This document shows, one piece after another, positions 37,401 to 52,200 of a stretch of DNA of 64,000 bases. This DNA comes from Membranipora membranacea (lineage: Eukaryota; Bryozoa; Gymnolaemata; Cheilostomatida; Membraniporidae): NCBI GenBank assembly GCA_914767715.1, contig OU612070.1, forward strand, positions 25,096,025 through 25,160,024. The letters are read 5' to 3'. A model generated the notes under the pieces. That model saw only the letters and a list, made by a program, of their open reading frames with translations. It was not told the DNA's origin and did no database searches. Each line of letters starts with the position of its first letter. Position 1 is the stretch's first letter. Made by a program: the position numbers and the translations under genes.

Positions 37401-39951
37401 AGATGGAGACAACCAACAAATGTGAGCTTTGGTTGACAATCAAAATTTGGTTGTACCATGAAATTAAATATATATGAACTTATAAACATGAAGCCTGACG
37501 TTATACATAACGTATAACAGAATGTACAACGTTACGTTATAACATAACGTGCAACACAAGGCCATATTGGTGTAATAATATCCAGACCTACTGATGATGT
37601 CATGTTACAAGCACTTCTCTCAGTCACCAAATACAGATCAGTTCTGTCGTTAACACGGAGAGGAGTTAGACTTAAGGTCACCAATTATTTGGAAATCCTC
37701 TGCTGATCTCATAACCAGATTTATAATGAATATGTACTGATTTCACAAGTGTGGATTTATAGTAAAAGCTTGTTTCGCGTGCTGCCAAAATACACAATGC
37801 TGTCATCAATGTCTCAACTAAAAGGCAGCCAACTGAGTTTAACAGCTGGATGCAACCTGGGTATAAAATTTCACAATATTGGTTGCACCAGATTCGTCCC
37901 GATTAGACCACTAATGTATCTTCTTTTGTCACAAAAAGACAAAGACATGGGAAAGGAGACAGCAGTGGTTCCTGTGCAAAAAGCACACCCAAATTTTAAG
38001 TGCATCAAGAATGGTCACTGGATCTTGAAGGCTATTTTTAGCTTTATCAGATGAATTGATCTAAATGAGTTCTGAAACACCTGCAGTTTTATGCAGATAA
38101 CTGATTTTTTTCTTGCTGAGTTATCTAATAAATTCACTTGGTTGATTGGTTTGGACAAAGCTAGGGAAGCCAGATAGGAATGGCACGGTATTTCCTTTCT
38201 AAAACTGATCAAACCAAGATTTTCTTTCGAGTTTTTAGCAGATTCTACATCGCTACGATCGGCATGTCCTATGTAAATATAATTTACCTGCCGTGTAGAA
38301 GTCACGAGCCAAAACTCTGTGATTAATTCTCAGAAATCACAAGGTTTTTCGACCTGTAATTTTTGGTCCACACTACGATAATCCTAGCTTACCTTGGTTG
38401 ACAGATACTGGTGACTATATTCTCGACTCTTAGTCTTTTTTTCTCTGCTCCTTCCTCTGATGATACGTTTCCACTGTTGCTGTCGTCTGTGGACAGATTC
38501 CTCTTCATTGTGTGGTGAGCTACTGACGACTGAGTCATACTCGACTTGAGTGTAGATCTGTGTATGTCGGCTGCCATTGTATAGTCCATTGTCTGCTGCT
38601 CGTAGGCTTCGTAATCAGTACCCTACAGGTAGAGACAAAGTAAGGGTATTATAATATGGTAAAAAGCTAAGAGGCAACCCAAACACAAATATGGGCACAT
38701 CGTCAAATCTTTACTAAATGGAAAAAGTAAAGGGTTATGAAATAAAGACAAAAGCCTATTAGCCAACTTTCATCCAAATTATTCAGTCACTCTGAATAAT
38801 TTTTGGAAACTGTAATTTTTCTTTTAATTCTGCGGCTGATTAGACATCTTTTGTCTCGTTTTTTTGGCACTAAGTCTCAAGAATTGTTAAACAGTGATTT
38901 GAATTTTCCAACTCTATTTTAGTCCATCATTGACTTTCGTAAGGAATGAAAAAGCAATAATCTCGACTCTTACGATTGCTCAACACAATCTACCGCTGGG
39001 TAACAGGTGTTCTTTTAATCACAAGAACAATCATAAGATTGACAAACAAAATGTATTCCATTTACAGTCTTTAGATTTCCATCAAATATCTCCACTAACA
39101 GGACGGCAGAAAAATCCGCTGGCAGGCATCGGCAGGATAATAACCATCGATCATAATTTTGTAGCATGATGAAAAGTAGTGAGAGTCAAACATTTTATTT
39201 CTGATTATTTGAGATGTTAGGAATTCGTGGTAACAAAGATTGATGAGACCTCAATGTGATCAACTTCTTGGTATGACTTTTCTATGAAATGGAATGACTA
39301 ACCAAACCCAAACCCATTTTCTTTAAGAAAGCCAAACTACTAATGAGGATGGTTAAACTACAAAGGCAGTAATGTTAATGGTTCATTATCAATCATCAGA
39401 AATTGGTAATTATAACACAAATTACTCCCTGATATTGAGAAATAATTGTCTGGTGTCTATAAAAAAGACTCTCTCCATTCCAACAAAATTAACTTGGTAT
39501 TTATATCAGACCTAAATACCAGACACATAAAATTAAATCTATTACTAGTTTGACACCCTGCTAGTCACTGTATAAGGGAAAGTAAAATTTGTTCTGCGCT
39601 AATTGTTTGGCCTGTGAAATGTGAAGAAACAAATTGGTTAGCAGAAAAATTTCAATTACTTTAATGCTGAGAAAGTCAGAGAGTGTCTGAGAATGTAGAG
39701 ACAGTCTGAAATTGTCTCAGGGAGGGGATGCTGAACCAGTTAGAGACTTGGGAAGTGGATTAAGATCACCCGCTATACCAAAATTTTAACAACAGCTTGA
39801 GTCTAACTTTTGGTTTGCGTTGTGCAAAGAGACGCGATGTTAACATGATTATATAATTTAGACTTACCTGGTAGGAAGAAGAGATTGATTTCTTGTTGAG
39901 GTGATAGTTTGCGATTTTAGCCTGCTCTGGCACACAGGGTAATAATGTCAT
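25425..39951 (-). CDS. PROX: Prospero/PROX homeobox transcription factor
   Basis: Ten coding exons, right to left: 39868-39951, 38393-38622, 34345-34668, 33818-34100, 32593-32913, 31175-31400, 30343-30542, 28998-29152, 25997-26138, 25425-25607. Sum 2148 nt, 715 residues; human PROX1 has about 737. The C-terminal 159 residues (about 557-715) are the homeo-Prospero domain: [71 protein letters not shown]. Further upstream are conserved Prospero islands: [10 protein letters not shown] near residue 95, [11 protein letters not shown] near 125, [20 protein letters not shown] near 235, and [14 protein letters not shown] near 445, a likely nuclear signal. Between them lie Ser/Asn/Pro/Ala-rich linkers (seven Asn near residue 290). 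A sequence-specific nuclear regulator of neural and secretory cell fate in bilaterians. The start is the first ATG of exon 1; the junction to exon 2 is phase 0. Confidence 0.95.
26139..28997 (-). other. PROX intron within the homeodomain
   Basis: U2-type intron (GTAAGC...TTTTTGCAG) splitting the arginine codon between SNF and EFYYIQ. I see no other gene inside its 2.9 kb on either strand. Confidence 0.8.
29153..30342 (-). other. U12-type intron of PROX before the homeodomain
   Basis: On the minus strand the donor is CAA|GTATCCTTTTT, a match to the U12 consensus RTATCCTT, and the branch site TTCCTTGAC matches TTCCTTRAC with its adenosine 16-17 nt before the AG. No polypyrimidine tract of the usual kind is needed. 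The other PROX donors are GTAAG, GTGAGT, GTACGT or GTCAGC. Drosophila prospero is known for a U12 intron with a nested U2 pair (a twintron) at the homeodomain, so this looks ancestral. Confidence 0.8.
34669..38392 (-). other. Long PROX intron 2
   Basis: 3.7 kb between exons 2 and 3. It contains a short GACTCA-type repeat near 35435-35465 and a 122-codon open frame at 36199-36567 that I do not believe is a gene. Palindromic ACGTTAT/ATAACGT words cluster at 37499-37552. Confidence 0.6.
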
Positions 39952-41453
39952 CTCAGCTCAGGTGCCTGGCCTCATATAACACTGTGCAGCTCTCACTCAA
40001 CCTTATATATTATGCTTAAATGAAAATAAAAGAACTTAAATATAATTACTCTTTTAATTTGTAATTATGCTCGCTAACATAAAGATCCACCTGCAAAGTT
40101 GTGTGGCAATAGGTGGTGAAATCTTAAGTTAAATCACTTTAAATTTTGAAAAAAATTAAAGAGTGATAAATGTCTGGGTTCCTGACCAAGTCAAGTAGGT
40201 TTCACTTTCTTTTAATGACCAGAGAAGGCATATAATCTGCAGTGCAGACGAGAAAGTCATTATGTGTATTTTGCAACATGATATCTGACAGGATTTGCTT
40301 TAGAAAGTGATAGAATTTTTCTTAAATGAATCATCTTGCGTAAATATCTCAAACTCAAGAAATCGATTTACAATTTAATCCCACTAGCCATACATCAAAA
40401 AGAAACTGAAGAAATGTCTAGCCTGAAAACGGAAAAATGATGAAACTAATAAATGTAAAATAACATCACTTCAGCACATATCAGGCACCTGACTGGGAAA
40501 CTGTAATCCGCATAATCTCCTAATTAGTGATCAATTAGTTAAAGATTCAGAAAATAGCAGAGTCTCTTAACCAAGGTGATGAATGGTGGTCAACACTATA
40601 CAGGAAGGCAGCTCCACTTTTTTTGTGGTTGGCGGTTAATACTAAATCATCTCAATCCATGTTGTTTGCGTAGAATACTGTAGTGGGAGTTGAATTATTA
40701 GAAAAAAACTTAGTTGCCAGCTATCTAACACATGATGTAAATAGCCAAGATAATTTCAGAGGGAAAAAATATTCTTTTGAGGTGGATAAGAGAAAATTTT
40801 ACCGCAGCGTCTCTATTTTTTTGTTTACCTTGATCGGGTAGGGCATTGTCCGACCAGTACCACGCTGACAAGCTGATGGTGGGAATATCAAGGGTATCCT
40901 TTTTGACCGTAGATTTAAATGATAACAACATAAAACTTTAAATTGAATCTCCGCTTTCCTTTTATTGGCAACTTGTATTCCATTTCCATTGCCTGTTTCC
41001 AAAGTTTTCTTTGAACCGATCTCAGCTCCCAGCAAGATGGAGAATGCACAATCATGGTCACAATGTGGTACTACAGTACTGGCAAAAGTTAGACATGCAA
41101 AACACATCCATACCCAAAGGGCAAGTGCCTTGGGGATTCAGGGCCAGCTGCAAGAGCAATTGCAACAAAAACCTTCGCAAGAAATCTCAACTCTATTTGA
41201 AATAAAAACTACCACCAAAAACACTATTTGGATATTATTGAGTAGGCTGAAAAGGCTTCTTAATAGCTGCTTGCAGCTCCACTTTCACCACTGAAACACC
41301 AAGACAGAGAAATGATTTCAACAAAGCAGCTGACTGGAAACCTAGCAGCATTGAACATGGAATTCATCTTACATGGACACTACATGACTTTGCACCTGCA
41401 TGATGTTCTATAGATGTGTATACACCTCTGTAATAACCACATACTCAACTCAC

Positions 41454-41760
41454 CTGTATAATAGCGCCGCTGCTGCTGACGTTATGTAATACTTAGACTC
41501 ACTGTACTGTAAGTATCAACGACGACGCTGTGTAATCCACCCTACTTGACGACAGGTAAGTCCAGAATGGCTGGTAATGTGCGAGTCTCGTGAGTTTTAA
41601 TGATCAGCTCTCAGTGTATAAACCTTTCATGTGCTTCCTCACCGTGTAAACTGATCTTGACAAATAAATAAACAGCTATTTTACTCGTTGTCGTCGCAAA
41701 ACACAGTAATGACAATAACACTCAACGATAATAGACTGACACTGTACGGGACCAACCAGC
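41454..41760 (-). other. Candidate 5' non-coding exon and promoter region of PROX
   Basis: A strong donor (TATACAG|GTGAGT) ends at 41454 on the minus strand, 1.5 kb upstream of the coding start. The coding exon has a good acceptor (GCTGCACAG) about 30 nt before its ATG, at 39981-39983. Together they suggest a spliced 5' UTR. A CRE-like TGACGT lies nearby on the plus strand. Transcription start not determined. Confidence 0.4.
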
Positions 41761-44700
41761 AAGTTTTGACCGTATGAGATAAGAGCTAACCAATCATAAT
41801 TCACCGCTCAACTCTGTGTAAACTACTGTCTTATGAAAATTAATGCGTTTTCTTGATATAACAATATGAACACAAACAATTGATCTTCCAGTTGCCATGG
41901 AAACGAGCAGTGTTTAATCCGCGATTGGAGGTCACAGTTGACATGTTGTGAATACAGTATAATAACTTTTACTCACTGCAAATGATCTATTAATAGGTAT
42001 AAGCCTTTCGGAGTGGGATCAGGCTATACATAGCCTTACATACTAATCTCCCAAGTAAACCCACAAACACTGACCAAATCTTAAACTCTGAATCCTGTTT
42101 ACAGCTGAAACTCTGATGTTCGGAATGGAATTAAAATGCAGCTGCGCAACATTCTCGATATTAACATGTCAACACAGTAAGAAAAACAGGAATTAAAAGC
42201 AGTCATAGTCTAGCTCTTGGTGTGAATGTGTGGTGTCTATGCGCACGCACGACAGAATATGGTTATGGTAGTCCAAGAATGATACCAGAGCACAAACATT
42301 AAGAAGGCAGTGGTCAATATCAATAATAATTTATGCGTCATTACATACATTACATATAGAGCTATTTTTGGTGATATCTGATCAATCTATATTTTAATGG
42401 ACCACTGTTCAGCATACAGCTAATTACTTCAACATTAAACATCTCATATCTATCAAAGGGGTTCAAGGTTTAATGGAACGGTGAATTATTAAAGCTGCAT
42501 TTTTTTCTTGATTTGAAATAAATAGCGGATTTCAACCTTGAACTCTTTTACATATTTTTCAATTTTAACTCAGATACTGATACTTACTATATGGTTCTAA
42601 TAATAAATGATAATATATTATCTGGTAATTAATTCATCATCAGGAGAATGTTACTCTTCTTCGTACAAATATTGGATTGGCAATAAAAAAGACGAAATGC
42701 GGAACCCGTGACCTTATTCAATAATATTAGGGAACGATGTCATGATCAAATTGATGTTACTTAGTATCATGGTCTCAAATAATGATTTTGCATTGCCGTC
42801 AAGGTTTTGATGAAGGATAGCGATGGTGGTTTTACTAGTGGAAGTTCATATCTTCTAGAAACACAAATTTGGCAGCCAGAAATTTCAGAATATTAATGAG
42901 AGCACTCCATATGTTGTGAAATTTGGCAACCAGCTGATTATTACATGGCGTCTCCAACAAATAAACCTAAACTGAAGTCATCTTAAGATGACACTAACTT
43001 CTATTATTAGAGTGTTGTATAATATTTTAAAGTATTTTGAATAAGCTTAATACAGGTAACATCCTATACCTCACTGCTTGTTGTCTGCATAAAAAATAGC
43101 AACAGCGACAGCGACAACGTCTACGCTTGTTTACTACATGATTTCAAATTCAAACAGTCTGTTTTAACACCTTTCTGGTACATGAAGGATGTGACATAGA
43201 AAAATCACTGTCTTTGCTTTATGACGTAGAATTGTTGTCACATAGTATGTAAATGCAGGTGGCGGTGAAGGCTTGGCTGTTGATTTTAAAGTTCTCAGAT
43301 AAGACATCTTTGGCAATCTTTGATGTCTTCTCACGTAGAAACAATGAGGAGATGTTAGTTAAGAATGATAACCGACAGTGTGAACAATTAACAATATAAC
43401 CTGAAGTTTGATAAGACTTATACCTTAGAAGCTGTAAGACAGGACTGATCATTATTATAGTGTTGACATTATCTTTCTAGTTGGTATATTAATTTGAGAA
43501 TATTTGTTGGCCTAACCATGGTAGGTATGCTTATTGGGTGTATCGCTGTTATACACTAAGAGAAAAAAGAGCCAGCATAAAGTTTTATCCGAAATAGGAG
43601 GGGCAATTAAATACACATCTCCAGCTCTTCTGTTTCCGTATCAAACTCAAAGATTCATTCAATGACGATCAGCCATGTCCCATGTATGTCCCATGCCATC
43701 ACTGTATGAAATAGGTTCAAAAAGATGATTGTTTATCCACAATAAAAGTATATGTGACTACCTTAATAAAGGTCACCAAACGTTCAATAGAACCACCCTA
43801 CTTGACAACAAAATTTTTCAGTAGTTTTAACCATTTAATTCAGGTTTTGCATGGACTCAAATGCCCAAGTGACTTGATTGGCAAATAAAATTGATATGAA
43901 TATAATAGAGAAATTTTGGTTTTTTTCGATAGGTTTCTGGTAAGTAACCAAAATATGTGGGTGTGGTAACATTGTTTTGTAAGTTTATCACCATAATTTT
44001 CTTCTCCCTTTTTTTTCTCATAAAGAAGCCTTCTCCCTCCTCCCCAAAGCACCCTAATACAGGCAGCAGTTTGGCGCTGTAACTTAGTGCTATAATAATT
44101 AGCAATCAATGCTGTCAAAAATCTAAATGTTCGTTTTCCAGATTATAGATTCTAAGCCATCAATCAATACCAGCGGCGGCACCATTATCCCTGGTGGTGG
44201 GAACGCCTCCCCAAATCCAGCTGCAGTCATTATTTAAGTACCTCTCTGTTTTGGAATAATGACAATTACATTTAATTAGAACAATTTAATTCGAATGTGG
44301 ACAATAGGAGACTGACTCTAATCATATCAAACTTTGTTTTTTTGATTGATTTTTTTTCTAACCCTAAATATTATTTTTAGCATATTTGATTACCAGGCTC
44401 GATATTATTTCTCATTTAATCATCAGGTAATCATCCTGACTTCCTTAAATCCACCACCACTTTTGGGACACACCCGGAGGAATTTAGGTCCGCTGAGAAG
44501 ACCAGCTATCAAACTAAGAATGGTGTCAAGATTTCAAACCTAATAAAAACAAAACAAAATTCAAGTATTAAACCTGACACGCAACGCTATGCATAATTTA
44601 ATCTTGGCAGAAGAAGCTTTTCTTTTTGCCACAACTTGATTCTCAAGAAATCGAGTGACAGCACCGTGATTGGCACTGTCGGTATTTAGTCCCCCGACCT

Positions 44701-47700
44701 TTCAATGATGGTGGAAGTTTGCATATCTGTGAATACAAAATTTACTGTCTGTCGGACATTGAAAAAACATAAAGGGTGACGGTTAACCGAGGTAGCCTCC
44801 AACAAACTAAATTTATTTGAGGACACCTGAACCAGGAATTGGAATGATAAATTAGCGCTCCCTACCTCACCTCATCACTATCTATTATAGCCTACTATGT
44901 ATAAATACTCAAAAGCTCTCAATTTTGTGCGATCACCATTTAAAGAAGTATCACTCAAATAACAAGAATAGAGATAAATTCTTATCAGCCCAAAGAATGC
45001 GGCACAGTACTCAAGTAATCATATCAAGATGGTTTTTATGATCATCTTACACCCAAATAGACCCTCAAAGTCATGAAAAGTCCATATTTCACAGAAGCAG
45101 AAGTTGTTGACATTTGATAGTTTAAGTTTTTGGACTGCTATTAATTCAATCTGTGCTGTGAAGAGTCTACGCCTACCTACTCAGCGGTTCTTAGAGGACC
45201 AGATTTCACGAGAAGAGGAGTGTAGAAAAAAAATCTAGGGGCTATGAAGACAAAAATAGTATCAGCATCTTTGGCAGGTAAAATCTATTAACATTGACCT
45301 CTCACTTAAGCTATCATAATACTGCAAAAATTCTGTTATCAGATTTATCAAACCTTTATGAGCTGATAAACATAAAGCAATGAGGCAAAAACAATTGTGA
45401 CCAGATTTTTGCACTGATCACACACATTTTAGAGGATCGGAGTTGTAAGTTTAAGCTTCTTGGGAAATCTCCGGAAAATGGTAGAAAGATGGACGCTGGT
45501 CAAAACTTGCTATGTTTATTTGAAACATAATAAGGAACAGTGAGAGGCGAGACAACTTCTAACCCATAAATCAAGATCTTAGCACAAATGATAAATGCAC
45601 ATTATATATTAATGTATGCTGATGACGGTATATGAATAATATTGTTTGCATCAAAGCTCCAAAGGGTCATGTTGTTTATAAGCATGTTTGAAAACAAGTG
45701 TTTTATTTATCCTGTCCGATGCAGGGGACCAAAGGGACAGAGGGAACTTTAGAATTGGTATTATCAAAATAGTAATAATTTAGATTAAATTGGTCTGGAA
45801 ATTGTCGGTATTTTTTCGTCAACTAATATATCTATCAAACCACAGTTATAGTCAATTATTGAATAAAACTAAATGTTAATGGAATGAGAATCTTTGATAA
45901 TGACACTCACACGCACCAGAACTTCAAACGGCCGAATCATTACACGATCCTACCTTGTAAGATCTGTATCTGAAAATGACTAAGCTCTAGGAATCAATGG
46001 GAAGATTATTCCTAATTACATTTAGATAGCTATCAGTGTTAAAATAATGACTCACAAATACTTGCCGGGTCATCAGTTCCACACATTGATATATCCGTCA
46101 ATCCTCACACCTCACCTTCTAACAAATCACAAATATCTGTTACCTAGACCACCCAGGTGATTACTGTGGTAATAATCACCAAAAACACAAAGCTCACAAT
46201 GGAACAATTTTGAGATGCACTTACTTTAGATAAGGAACTTTATTAAAGATCTATCTTGCTCCTTGTGGTAGCTAGAACTTTTCATTTCCGCTAACGTCAA
46301 AAAAATTATTAAAATAATTCTTCCTTTAATGTTTGATTCCTTACATACTCAGCGTCACATCCAAGTGGTTTAGATATTGTATTAAAATTTAGAAATTCTT
46401 TTACGCTTGAAGTAACCGTAACCTGTAAACACCCATATAAGATACATCGTCTCGCTCGCCAAAATATCCTCCCAGAAACTGAAATTACCTCCTTCTACTA
46501 ATAAGTCTTGGAAGTGATTATATAGACCTACCATTTGTCTTTGTCGCTATCTCCGAGCAGTTCAACTCCACCTGGATGATCTTAGCTGGAAAAGCAAGTG
46601 CTCCTTCTCCAAACTCTGGGTGACAACTGGGTGACAAATGTACCAAGGTGCCTGAAAACCAGCGCTTATGACAAACATCTATGATAAACATATTAATTCA
46701 ATAAATATATGATAGAAAAGACCCTTGATCTTTTTACCACGTGCATAGAGCTGAGCAATATCATAGGCTAAGAGATCAGCATAAAACAAACATCAGCATC
46801 ACTTCATAACTTTCAATCAATAAAAACAATATGATACAACTAGAGCTAATCCATTGGGCTAAGTAGAAGAAGTGTTGTTGATACATTGTCGCTACCTTTG
46901 AATATAAAATCTTGACAAACAAAAGAATAAGGATAAGTATTTAAAAGGCACATCTTCCGCCCTGAACTTACACACTTGAGTAACCAGATAAAAGGAATTA
47001 GGTTTGTTTTGGGTTTAGGCGTGATTAAAATCTTAAACACTTGAATTTTATTTACCTGGTTAATATGTTAACAGTGCCTCAGGACAATTTTTGAAGCTGC
47101 CGATTATCTCACAAAGAAAGAATTGGCAGCAGACGCTATTAAAATTGGTAAAGCAGTGAAGGATGACCTCATTGATGTGTTCAGCTCAAGAATATAAGAT
47201 GACTCTTAGCCTCTAGGCAGCCTATGGAGGGTGATAATATCGGTATAGAGTTTGTTGTTTAGTTTGCTCTCAGCCGTTACACCTGGCACTGTAAGGAGCT
47301 CCCAGGCCAGTCCAAGTAATTATCTTTTGTACCTGAGCCAAACTCACATCGTGAGAGAAAGATTGAGAAAAAAAGAGAAATTAAAACCATGACCAAAAAC
47401 TTGCATACCAATTGTTTCGTACAATGCTGCACAACTCGTTTTGTCCAACTTTGATATACGGAACAGGATTAAGAGGTTCTGATGACTCACTCACTTCCAC
47501 CTCTTGGCTTGGAGTAAAAGGAAGTCGCTTAAAATAGAGGAGACAGCAAGGGAAACGATGCCAACAAAATTAATATCCCTGTCATATTTTCTCGAATATT
47601 GATATGTGGGTATTATGAACCAAATCTGATGGCCAGAAAAGAATGGACAATTACGAAAGTAGCATAGAAAACAACAAATTAAGACCGTCATTATTTCATA

Positions 47701-47748
47701 TTAGGTATATGGCTATCAGCAGTAAGGTTTGATCTTAGCTCGGTTGCT

Positions 47749-47889
47749 GAACTTATAAGTGTAGGTAGATCCTATGAACTTATAAGTGTAGGTAGATCCT
47801 ATGAACTTATAAGTGTAGGTAGATCCTATGAACTTATAAGTGTAGGTAGATCCTATGAACTTATAAGTGTAGGTAAGGTAGATCCTATG
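47749..47889. repeat. 27-bp minisatellite, five copies
   Basis: Five head-to-tail copies starting GAACTTATAAGTGTAGGTAG; the first four are identical and the last carries a small insertion. The unit contains the palindrome ACTTATAAGT. Confidence 0.95.
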
Positions 47890-49740
47890 AAGCCAAATCA
47901 CATCCGAGGAAATACTTGACATTATTTCGAGCCTACCTCCAAAAAACGCCATCATAGTCTAAGCTACAGTTTTGTATTGTTACTGTGCCTATGTCGGTTT
48001 CGGCAACCTGTCTCAGTTACCAAAATATCAACATAATCCTGTTAGCTGTTAATCGGCTGCGGTAATGAGTTGGGATGGTACAAAAATATGAAAAATAATT
48101 AGTGCTGATGATATAATTATAAATATATCATTATAGTTCTAAGGTACCGAGGTGTTAGTAATTATTATTTTGGCCAACGTAACAAAGCAAAATAATAACC
48201 ACAAACTGCTAATCTTCCTCTTACTCAATAGGGAAGGGCAAAAAACATTAAGTATAGTTATAATTTGCTGTTGTGTGGCTTTTACAATTTCAAAGAAAAT
48301 TGAAATTAAAACTAATAAACAGGAAAGGCTGCAGAGTAATTGCAATTTTCACAACTCATCTCTTTTTATGAATTATTGGAAAGCTCGCAGGCAAATTACC
48401 TGTCTTTGAAGTCTAAAATTACTTTTGCAAAGTCAGACAAGACTGCTGCACGTTTTAGAGAGAATGCCATTATTAAGTGCTGGAAAGTCGCTTCCATCTC
48501 TGTGCCTTCCAGTCTTTGATGCCATTGGCAAGTATTACGAAAAACGCCCAAACAAATTATTAATCTGGAAGTGGAATAAAATTCAGATACAGTCAAAATG
48601 AAGAAATGCTAAATAAGACACTCGAAATTTCTAATTACGACAAGAGCGTTTCATCTGGGGTTCATCTGCATAGTCCAAAATAAGCTAAAACATTGTTATG
48701 CTAATTTCTGCTTCATTTATCCAAAAGTAATAAGCCAAAACAATAATTCACCAAAATAGTGGTGAGAATTCTAATTTTGCTATGAGGCCCATAGTCATAC
48801 TAGAAGGCAGTGTGATGTTTAAAGATTTATAGACAAGTTAATCGTTTGATGTTTTGATTAAGGTGGGCTAATTGTTTGGCACCAGATGGAGCCTGAATAC
48901 TTAGGTTAATTCTGTGCACCTCATTGTTTCTACCTTAGAAATCATGCTATCATCGATCAAGAATAATCCAGGTCCCACTTAATCTACCCCACTATTTATC
49001 TACATCTCTGACTGTTGCTAAACCCCTCATCGGTGACATGAAATTGAATGGTCACAAGGAATTCTAATCATGAGAATATTTTTAGGACAGTTCTTCAAAT
49101 CCAGGCATATAATCATCTTTTTTATTTCAAGTGGAAACTGACATCAGAGCAGAATAAAGACTCCATTCGCATGATATATATAATTCAGTAGCTTACGTTT
49201 TTATTTTATTGATTGCACCAAACAACAGCTTCACTTTTGTATAAAAAGAAACCCGCAGCACAATGCTTAGAGAGTCTCAGCTCACATTCTGTAGCAAACA
49301 AAATGAACTTAGCAATTATCTTAACACTGCATAACCCACAGCGGTATCTAATCACCAATTCAGAGCACTGGGACGTCAAGACAGCCGCATTAACCATGTT
49401 CTTTTCTCTGATTCGATTAATATTTTATTAGTCTGATATTTTTCTGACCTGAGATTTCTATCCTCTTATGATTCAATAAAATATGAGTTTGTCACACCAG
49501 CGTAGCCGTCGGCAGCGGAGCAGGCCGTGCTGACGTTAATTTGACAGTACAGAGTTATAACTGGCCCCACGGTGGTTCATTAGCACCTCAGAATATCTCA
49601 AAAACTTGTCTGAGATTTGAAACAAGACGCACAAAATCAGAACAGCACTCAACACAAATAGCTGCTACTGCATGGTCCCTGCAGTGTTTCTATAATATCT
49701 AATAGTAGTTGAAAAATACATTCAAAATGCAACATCTTCC

Positions 49741-49774
49741 TGGCCGGGAGGCAAGAGTCTGGGTGGCTCAGACT
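49741..49774 (-). repeat. GC-rich hairpin repeat family, copy 5
   Basis: Reverse strand reads TAGTCTGAGCCACCCAGACT then CTTGCCTCCC, keeping both paired words of the family. Confidence 0.65.
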
Positions 49775-51306
49775 ATGTTATCTGTAGATATAGAGATGAG
49801 CACTCGGCTTGTTAATGTTTTGATTTAGTGGCCTCGCAAATAGGCTTAGAAGGTGTAACAAACCCAAGTTACAAGACTGGACACGAGGTCATATGATGTC
49901 ATCAATCCCAGATTAGATGATCCAGTGCTGACTGCCAAGGCTACAAGGTGGGCGCAGAACGCCCCAAGGCGAGGTGTAGATATAAACCATAATACTCGCT
50001 GCCGATAAACAACAAGTGTACTTTGTGATTATTTTACAGTTTGCCTGAGTGAGGACAGAAAAGTGGTGAATCAGCTCTATTTTAGGAGATCAAATGATTG
50101 GATAAAGTTTAGCAAAGAAGACAAAACCCTCAATCACTGCTATTCTCACTAAGAATAGTCAGAGCCATGGGGGACCAGCAACTTGACATTAGCAAAGGTG
50201 TAGTTCATTATTAGTTTTATCATCAGCGGGTAGATGGCAAGCTCTGATTGTCTGTTTTTAGTTCGACTTTTTGGGTTGACAGTGAAGGAAAACACGCTAG
50301 ATCAATACGTGGTGACATTTTTCTTTTGAATTGACATCATCCCATCTTAATTATGCCCACTGTTCCCTCGTGGTTTCAGACATTTTTCTTTGCCTCTCAC
50401 CCCGCAGGTGATCCAACTGGTCCACACATCTACGGAATTAGGACTCACTTAATTATCATTAAAACAGCTGACATTTAGGGATAATTACAAGGAAGAGAAA
50501 ATAATAATATAATCTCTTTATCAGCTCTTCTTGGTATTTCACTTTTCCTACCCATAAAAACTAGTAATCATCTAGCTAGATATACATCCATCTAAATATG
50601 TCCTGCTGGCTTTGATTTAGATGACAGGTTAAATTATAGGATTTTTTTGTCTATTACTATCACATTATAAAAAATATTACTGCTTTTATTTTGTCAGCAG
50701 TTAAACCTGGTTCTCAATTACAGCTAGGTAGAAGCTGAGATTTGCAATGAATATCTGAAAAAGACTTTAATTACCAAGTCAAAATACACAGTCAAGATCA
50801 GCCGTCAAAGTGTCACATTTCATCGATGCAGCTCCAAACAAGGCAATTATAGGATACTTAGAAAGGCTGGTAACCAATGTAAACAAATGACTGATCTTTA
50901 AAACACACCGATTTGATGAGAAATAGTACTTATTAAAACAATGTAAATACCTACTCAAATGCGAATCCACTTTTCATATTTACAAAGCATTTAAGATTTG
51001 AGCCGATAATGCAATAAATAATCGGCCACTTCCTAGAAGCATGCAAGTGATACTCTTTAACCAGAACTGGCTTTAAGACAAGCAAACAAGTCGCTCTGCA
51101 CTATGCCGCTACTGATTTCCTGATTTTATCGGCAGTAATACTTGAGAAAGTCAAAAGCTTTGCTGGATTAGAGCATTTTAAATAGTCGTGTTGACTTTTT
51201 AATGCAAGTGAAAGCTATTTGTTCTTGGAGATTTCTTGTGAATGCCAAATTAATCAATAAACTAAGTGGTAACAGAAACCATAAGCGAGTTAGTCAGAGT
51301 CGAGGC

Positions 51307-51368
51307 TGGCACAGCTATAGACCGAAGCCTGGCACAGCTATAGACCGAAGCCTGGCACAGCTACGGCT
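51307..51368. repeat. 23-bp tandem repeat
   Basis: Two and a half copies of TGGCACAGCTATAGACCG plus AAGCC. Confidence 0.85.
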
Positions 51369-52200
51369 CTATCCAGCCAACTCCATGTCTCCATGTTGAG
51401 TGAGGCCTGCACAAATCTAGGGTGGGATAGAGCTTTAAATTATTCAAAGTGATCAAGTGTTGAGCGAAATATGTTTGATTACTAGATCAATTCTTAGTAA
51501 ATAACAAACAACATCAAAAGCAATTATCCAGATTTTGACGAAGCTTTAATTACTCATCAACCACATTTCCAATCAAGCAGAGATTCATCGGCATGCATAT
51601 AATAGAAAAATATACAAGTTGGTAACGGAAAGCAAATTCTGCAATCAAATTTAAGGGGTGAAACAGTGAAGGAAGGGTGATCAAACATATACTCCAAAAC
51701 CGATCTATAAATATAAGTTAGCGGAACCGAATTTTTGTGTGTGAGACAGAACAGAAAAAAATGATTTGATTTCCATAAGATCTGGTAAATTTCAGCAAAC
51801 TTAAAACAGTTTTAATAATCAACTTAATTCTGACTTATGTGAATATAATAATCAAATATCTTTTAGGTAACTCAAGGGAAGGCCAGGAATAAGCACAAAA
51901 ATACACAACCGGTCGAGTTGTCTGCCCCTGTAATTCTAAGGGCGATAACTCATACACACATACCTACACTTACATACAATTTAAAGCTTGGCTACATAAT
52001 TATAATTACACTGACCGATTTGATACTAATAACAGATAACATTGCGTAACACTTCATGTCACATGTAAATTTCGTCAAGTGCACAATATTTACAGAAATA
52101 TGACCACCATTACCTCTTACCACACCAATATAATTATCAATACAGAATTGAGTATAGATAGTCTCCCTAATACATGTCACGTGAGAGAACAGTTTGAGAG

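Noticed and set aside
40965-41294. 109-codon plus-strand open frame between the PROX start exon and its candidate 5' exon
   Set aside because: Composition follows the local non-coding DNA, overlaps another frame, and shows no family features.
47749-47889. CRISPR-like array
   Set aside because: Copies are directly adjacent with no unique spacers and the sequence is animal nuclear DNA; it is a minisatellite.
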